DNA of 64,000 nt from Neospora caninum Liverpool (taxonomy: Eukaryota; Apicomplexa; Conoidasida; Eucoccidiorida; Sarcocystidae): positions 6,245,973 to 6,309,972 of the forward strand of contig NC_018398.1 in NCBI RefSeq assembly GCF_000208865.1, given 5' to 3'. The notes under the pieces were generated by a model, which saw nothing but the letters and a program-made list of their open reading frames with translations, was not told the DNA's origin and did no database searches. Positions 58,332 through 64,000 of this stretch are shown here, piece after piece. The position numbers and the translations under genes were made by a program. Positions within the stretch are counted from its first letter, which is position 1. Each line of letters opens with the position of its first letter.

Positions 58332-60565
58332 AAAACGGGTTTTTCGCTCAAGAGGTCTGTTGGCTGGGCAAGTGCTGCCGATATGGATAACCGTAAATCT
58401 CGGGTTTTTTACGCAGCGCGCCCTTTTTGGGGTGTTTGCGGCAAAATGCCGCGCTGTATTCCATCGCGTCTACTCCGACAGTGGTTGGAGAGTCAAAGCG
58501 GCGCGTGCTGGATGCTGCCGGGGCGTTGCCAAAAAGTGGACGTTTTGTGGAGCCGGCGCAATATCGCCAGCCCGGCTACCAGTCGTGAAATGAATTAGCT
58601 CAAACACCGAGCGACCGATGCTCAAGAAGGTGAACACATGTTTTGGCAGCCTGTCTTCGCTTAAAGCGGGCACATCGTACAGAGCTGAACCGGGAGTGCA
58701 AGACGGCCGATGTCAAACACGTTTCGCAGTATCTCCTGCGCCCAATCCCTCGGTTTTCGACACAACGCAAACGTCTAGTGTGGGCGTTGCGGAGAAACGT
58801 ACCAGCTATAAGATGCTCAAGTGCGCGCACTATATATCCAGTGGAAAGTGGGAACTTTTTTTCTTCATTTTATGTTTGCAAAGTAGGACGGCTTCGCCGA
58901 ATGATCGTCACCGTCAACAAACTGTGTACATCGGGATGAATGAAACGCGATATGTCCGTTGTTCAGTTCAAAGATGTTTTCCTCGGCATTCCACTGTGGG
59001 CGCAGGTCCGTACTCCGCGTAGCGCGCTGTTGTGGTGTGAAACGGGATAGACCAGTTCAGACTCCGTTGCCGTGTGGGGTCATTGTTCGGCGGACTTGCA
59101 ACGCGTTTTCCAACCGATATCGGCAGTGTGCCCGACGGATCCTACAGCACCTTCGTTCCAGATTCTAAGCCACATATATATATATATATATAGCGACAGT
59201 TGCAGTGTACAAGACATTCTCTGAGGTGTGACGGCCATAGCGTCGCGCCTGTATCGCTACTTTACTCTTGCTTGGCTGGCGCCCAGCGATGGTCTTTACG
59301 CCGAAGATTGAACTCTAGAGTGACAAACCGTCATGCGTGGAAAGCTTTCCCTTTCGCGCCTGCAAGCGCAAAAGTGGCGAAGGCTAGCGCTCCACGTGCA
59401 CGATTCCCCAGGACGTCGACTTTCGGTTCACACACTGAACGCCCAGATTAGACACCGCAGGCTGCGTGCGTGCTTACTCAAAGCGGCGGTTTCGAACTCA
59501 AAACCAGTCAAAAGGAGGCAAGGGCAATTCAAGAATAGGGGATCTCAGCTACAGATACCCGACAGAACCAGAGAGTCCGTAAGCGGAAAGACGCGTGAGT
59601 CTGTGTGGTTTTGGCAGGCGCCACATCAACTTTTTGTTTCCACATCATTTGATCACATAAGAACAAGCATTGTCGCCATCTGTGCTCGCGAGTGGACGAT
59701 CACCTCTCGGGCTTCCATGCCGAATCCGCTGCGGTCGCGGCCGAGTCACTCAACACCGACAGTTTGCTGTCGTGTTCAGTCTTCACCCATCACTATGAAC
59801 CTTCCGGAGGGTGAAAAAACCGACTGGAAACAAACTCTCTTCCCCTCAATAGCGAAACGGGAAAACTTCTGGGTAACGACAGTTTTTGTATAGTAGCAAA
59901 CACCGGAGACGACGCAGAACGAGTGGACTAAAGACCGAATGACTTTCCACGCAATTCGGGTGCCGACGTATGTACTGCGTCATTGCTTCCATATATAGAG
60001 AGAGACATTACGAATATATATATATATATACATGTATATATATGTATTACATATATATATATATATATAGGCTTTTACGGTGTGTACAAGTTGTTGGACT
60101 CGTCAAGTCCGTTTAAGGTTGAATGGCTTATTCGGGGGGATTTTCCGGGCGCGACGAGTTCAACTGGTCGAGGGCCGCTAAACAAGAAGCAGCCGCCTAC
60201 AAATGAAATACCAGAGACTTCAGATGCAGACAACGACAAAACGGAGGTACCTGCACGGTATGTGGAAACTGGATAAACTCGCAACTCCGTGAACGGTTCT
60301 AGAAACCGACATAGTTTCATTCTTTAGCCGTTGAGAACAAACGACTGTCAGGAAAAAATCTACACTCAACTGTTCACCCATTCGCCGGCCAGCCTGTCCA
60401 CGCACTGTCAGTCCGCTGACGAGGCTGTCTCCTGGTGAAAAGGTCGACGTATCCTACTGATTTTCACCCGTACATATATAATATCGATTCCTGTGAGTCC
60501 TACTCCTGTCATTTGGGACGGGAAAGCCGCGATTTCATGCCGCAAGGCACGAAACACAAATTTCC
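58332..60565. other. Convergent spacer between the secreted-protein gene and the RAD51-like gene
   Basis: The flanking genes converge, so both 3' UTRs should lie here. A 186-codon frame at 59333-59893 (+) has no recognisable motif and is not called. TA microsatellites are present at about 59173-59191 and 60016-60070. Confidence 0.55.
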
Positions 60566-62805
60566 TCAGATCGCGTTCTCTTCCACTCCCCAGTGTCCAT
60601 AATCCATACACTCGCGTATGCCTCTCTGATTCACATACACGCATATCGGCGCTACAGGCATCAGCGCCGTCGCGCCTTGCGCAGTGTTTCTGGAACAAGC
60701 CTCCTGTTCACCGGCTCGCGCGTTTCCACCCTCCTCACTTTGCGCCTCTTCGGTTTCCGCGCCTACGGCACTGAACAGGGTCGGCGCTTTGAAGACGACA
60801 ATCTCTCTCGTAGAGATCGCCTGTCTCGTCCCCGCGAGAGAGCGGTCGAGGGAATCCGAGCGTTTCCTCACTGGAGAGGCAGAAATGTGCGCGTGCGCAC
60901 CCTGGCCCGACGGCCAGCGGAGACCGAGACTGTACAACGGGATCTGCTGCCAAGCCGGTCCCAGAGAGGGGGTGAACGTTTGCGAAGACAGCTGGCCTGC
61001 TCCGAGGAAACTCGCAGTGGAGGCGTCTGCCAAAGGAGACAAGGAGACATCGACACAGACTCAAGATATGCCTTTTCCGCCTGTTCAAGCGTTACCCGCT
61101 TGCCTGCCTGCTTCCCCTTTGTGCTTCCGTCCTTCGCTCGCGACTGGCCGGTCGACTGGTTCGCCCTTTTCTGGGTGTCGCTCGCGTCCTTTCGTTTCCA
61201 GTGTCTCGTCTGTAGCCTTCCTCTCTTTTTCCGCTCACCTCTGCCATGCGGCGCGAAAACCGCCTTGGACGTTGTCAGCTGATTTGTCACGACGACGGCC
61301 AGCACGAAGCGCGAGGCGAGAAGCGTTAGGAGATTTGCGCTCTGAATCAGAGAGGCCGTGCACTCGACTGCGGAGTGGAAGAACGCGGGGTGGTAGAGCG
61401 AGCTCAAGGAATCAATCACGATCAAACCGTACGTCTCTCGATGTCTCTTCATAGGCCTCGAAGGCGCGGAAACACGCGCTCCACCGGCAGCCTTAGGAAC
61501 AGCGTCGCTGTGGCGCCCCGCCCTGACGCCATCCCCTCCTTCCTGCTCTGTCTCTTCGTTCGCTTCATCTCGTCCGTCTTTGGCGAGTTGCGCCTCGCCT
61601 TTGCGATGCTCGTTTTCATTCGTCAAGACACACAAGACGTGTTGCAGGACGGCGAGAAGCTCTTTGTGGTCAAAGATGCGAACCACATCGATTCGCCTCG
61701 AGAGCTCCCGGATGTCGCGCTCCTCTCTCTCCATTCGTTTCTCCTCGTCCTCAACTCTCGTGCCTTCCCACTCGCGCTCAGAAGGCCGCAGGAGGCCCTG
61801 TGTTCTGGCCTGAGTCGTGGACGTTCTGCAGGAACCGCGCAGAAGAGACGACCCTTCGGCTTTCTCAGCTTCTCGCGCGCTCTCTGTCGGCCGCGCTTTC
61901 TCCTCGCTCAATTGCGTGCACGGCGAAGATTCGCGCCGCTCGCTGCTGTGAAAAAGCTCGCCGACGAGGGAAGCGACGATTTGTTGAACCCGCTCTGGAC
62001 AGCCTCCGCCCTCGGAGTCGAGGAAGAGTGCGCGTCTCCTACGTCTGCCTGCCTCTTGAGAAAACGTCTGCTTCTCGCTGCTTGCAGAAACAGCCGAACC
62101 GGAGAGAGCTGTAAGTACATGCCGGCGTGCCTCGTTGGCGAGCGCATGCGTCGCCTGCCTGTCGGAGCGTCTCTCCTCTCGGGAAGAACCGGCCTGTGGC
62201 AAACAGCTCGTCGTCATGGCGCCTGCCGGAGAAGGACCAGAAGATGAAGAGGACGAAGCGAGAGAAGAGGAAAAATGGCAGCCGACAGAGGGTTCGGCTG
62301 CGGTCTGTCTCCGTCTTTTTGCGCGATCGGATTCTCCGCCCACCTCTGCGGTCTCCCTGCTTGCTCTGCGGGCGGACCGGGCCCCGCAGGCAGCGGCTCC
62401 TTCGTGCTCGCTTCCGCCGGCGGGCGAGAAGTCCGAAGCAAAACGGAGACAGCCTGCATGCAGGGACGGCGGCAGGCGCTGCGGAGAGAAGCCGGCGGCG
62501 AGACTCGCGGCAAGCTGCAGACACAGCGACGTCTTTCCGGCTCCCGGGGGACCGCAGATCTGTAGAATGCCCTCGCCGACCGGACAGCCGCCTTGGAGGA
62601 GGCGATCGAGCGAAGGGAGGAGAAACGGAATGCGGAGGTGCGTGGAGGGGGTCTCGCGCAGCGACGAATCACAGACCACAAATTTGCGTCCAAACGGCGC
62701 GCAAAGAGTCGAAGAAAAAGCTGAGGCAGCGGCGCAAGAAGATGAGCAAGAAGTGGAGGGAGAAGCCGGAGAAGGAGGAACAGGGAATCGGGTTCTGGCC
62801 GTCAT
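60566..62805 (-). CDS. RAD51-paralogue/RecA-fold recombination ATPase (RAD51C-like)
   Basis: RAD51 paralogues are nuclear ATPases that load or stabilise RAD51 filaments during homologous recombination. Two exons join in phase: 62805-61239 (donor GTGAGC) and 60996-60566, giving 665 residues. An N-terminal Ser/Pro/Ala tail is followed by FLLPSLDRLLQGG, the family segment before the Walker A motif GPPGAGKT (85-92). Then come ALFLDSEGG (259-267, the family F.D.EG), VVRIFDHKELLAVL (374-387), Walker B LIVIDS (461-466) and VTNQLTT (506-512), which resembles RAD51C/XRCC3. After the splice, FTPSLGPAW matches the family ALG..W, and REIVVFKAP the final beta strand. Long inserts between the two motifs make it nearly twice the usual 340-380 residues. 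Which paralogue it is cannot be settled by eye. Confidence 0.83.
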
Positions 62806-64000
62806 TTCCTAAAGCGAGAAAGAGACGCGAGAAAAAAAACAAAGACAGGCCTTTGTCGCTCGCGGAACTACGATCCAGGGAAACTTCTCGCCCTGCCTTG
62901 CGCGACCACGGACACAGAACGGTGGCGCAGGACACACCGGCAAACATTTACATCTGCATGCATGTAAATATATATGCATATGTATGTTTAATTATGACAG
63001 AAACCACATGCCTGTGTGCAGACAGAGCGAGAGCGAGAACGATGGACAGCGGTAGGTCGCCGCACGTTGTGTAAGAATCAGTTTTCCGCGAGTAGAAGAT
63101 GCAGGCTCTCGACGGAGAACGCCGCTCGCTGCTTAGGCGTATCAGGCGTGTTTTTGCGTGATACAATCGAGCTAAATCTGACCAAGTTTATGTTCATGCT
63201 GCATCGGCCGTTGTGTAAGCTTCCGCTGCACATCTACATTGGCCGCTCAGCAAAGAAGCCGTTCGAGCGTGGCTTTTCCCGAGAACAGAGACGGCGGCAT
63301 CTCGCAAGACAAGGGAAACGGCAGCAAAACTGCATTCCAGCAAGGAAGCGGAAACGACCGCAAGCGAGCCAATTGGAGGAACTCAAGAACAGCTCAGAAG
63401 ACTCAGTCGTCCCTCGTTGAGACTCGGAAAACTGTGCAGGGTTTAAATGGACCAGCGGTGTGTAGGGCGATGCGCCTCAAGAGTTCGAAAAAAGCCTTGT
63501 TCCAGTGGATGATTTCTCTTTGTTCTCTTCCTGAGAGGTCTCTCTGGCCCTTCTTTCTCCTCCGTCTCACTTTCCCCCGAAATAGAAGTGTGGAATCAAG
63601 CCTGTTTTTTTCTTTTTCTGCTACATGCATGCCCGCTTTTCTCACCGCAGACCCCCGGTGTGCAGAGGCGGACATGTCTTGTGGAGCATTTTGTCTCTTT
63701 TCTCTGCGAAAGAGGTGTTTGTTTTTGTCCCTGATTTTTTTCCGTCGTTCGTCTTTCTAAGCACAAGCAGAGGCACCGGGTTGCTTTTTTTTTGTCGAGT
63801 TCCCCTTCTGCATCTACTTCCTCTAGACGCATTTCTCTCCAATTTTCTTGCCCGAGTAGAACGGTGCGAGGTTCCCTTCTTCTCTCGCACGCTCTGGCGA
63901 CGCCCCTTCTTCAGTCTTCTTTGGCCCCATTCGCTCCTACCTTTTTGGCAGCAACCTTTTCCGTCGGTCACACTTAACATATACTTTTTAGATACTTTTC
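62806..64000. other. Sequence upstream of the RAD51-like gene
   Basis: This is probably the promoter and 5' UTR of the minus-strand RAD51-like gene. The rest is pyrimidine-rich on the plus strand with no frame carrying recognisable motifs. A gene entering from the right cannot be excluded. Confidence 0.45.

Noticed and set aside
59333..59893. 186-codon plus-strand frame between the secreted protein and RAD51-like genes
   Set aside because: Composition is basic and irregular with no domain; more likely 3' UTR or spacer.
61005..61238. Continuation of the RAD51-like frame to a stop at 60868
   Set aside because: Splicing from the donor after 61239 to the acceptor before 60996 restores the family C-terminal strands in phase; the read-through frame does not.
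1..64000. Mobile elements, CRISPR arrays, bacterial operon signals, viral genes
   Set aside because: None seen; the gene structure is eukaryotic with GT-AG introns throughout, and repeats are microsatellites, minisatellites and direct gene duplications.

Overview
The window looks like nuclear DNA of a tissue-cyst coccidian of the Toxoplasma/Neospora/Hammondia group. The evidence is tandem genes for the dithiol-activated apyrase (NTPase) typical of these parasites, TGAGACG promoter heptamers upstream of them, GC-rich multi-exon genes with short GT-AG introns, and long (TA)n microsatellites in introns and spacers. From memory the NTPase is clearly diverged from the Toxoplasma gondii protein, so Neospora caninum or a close relative is more likely. 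That species call is inference.

Layout. 1-7575 is a block present again in direct orientation at 48677-56260. It carries two minus-strand genes of unknown function. 8124-12177 (+) is a VPS41-like HOPS subunit that appears to lack its N-terminal WD40 half. 16313-31060 (+) is a 13-exon gene for CPSF1/CPSF160, the cleavage and polyadenylation factor; all exon phases join and predict 2869 residues. 33848-38454 (-) is a 10-exon DHHC palmitoyltransferase with a predicted 311 residues. 38614-44543 holds two direct copies of a roughly 2.45 kb NTPase unit (promoter heptamers plus a 686-codon ORF), with a tRNA-Ala(AGC) between them. 45798-48612 (-) is an unrecognised three-exon gene. After the second copy of the large block come a small secreted acidic protein with a C-terminal membrane segment (57459-58331, +) and a RecA/RAD51-paralogue ATPase (60566-62805, -).

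The genes do not form one pathway. They are housekeeping functions (mRNA 3'-end formation, endolysosomal tethering, protein S-acylation, recombination) interleaved with secreted parasite proteins (the NTPases and the acidic membrane protein).

The most notable structure is the long direct repeat. Its two copies differ by small indels, including a 13-bp indel that breaks the long reading frame of one copy, and the right edge of copy 1 lies just before the VPS41 gene loses its 5' half. This is either a real recent segmental duplication with gene disruption or an assembly misjoin. The second is the near-identical NTPase pair, whose few coding differences are mostly amino-acid changing. I found no mobile element, CRISPR array, rRNA or viral sequence.
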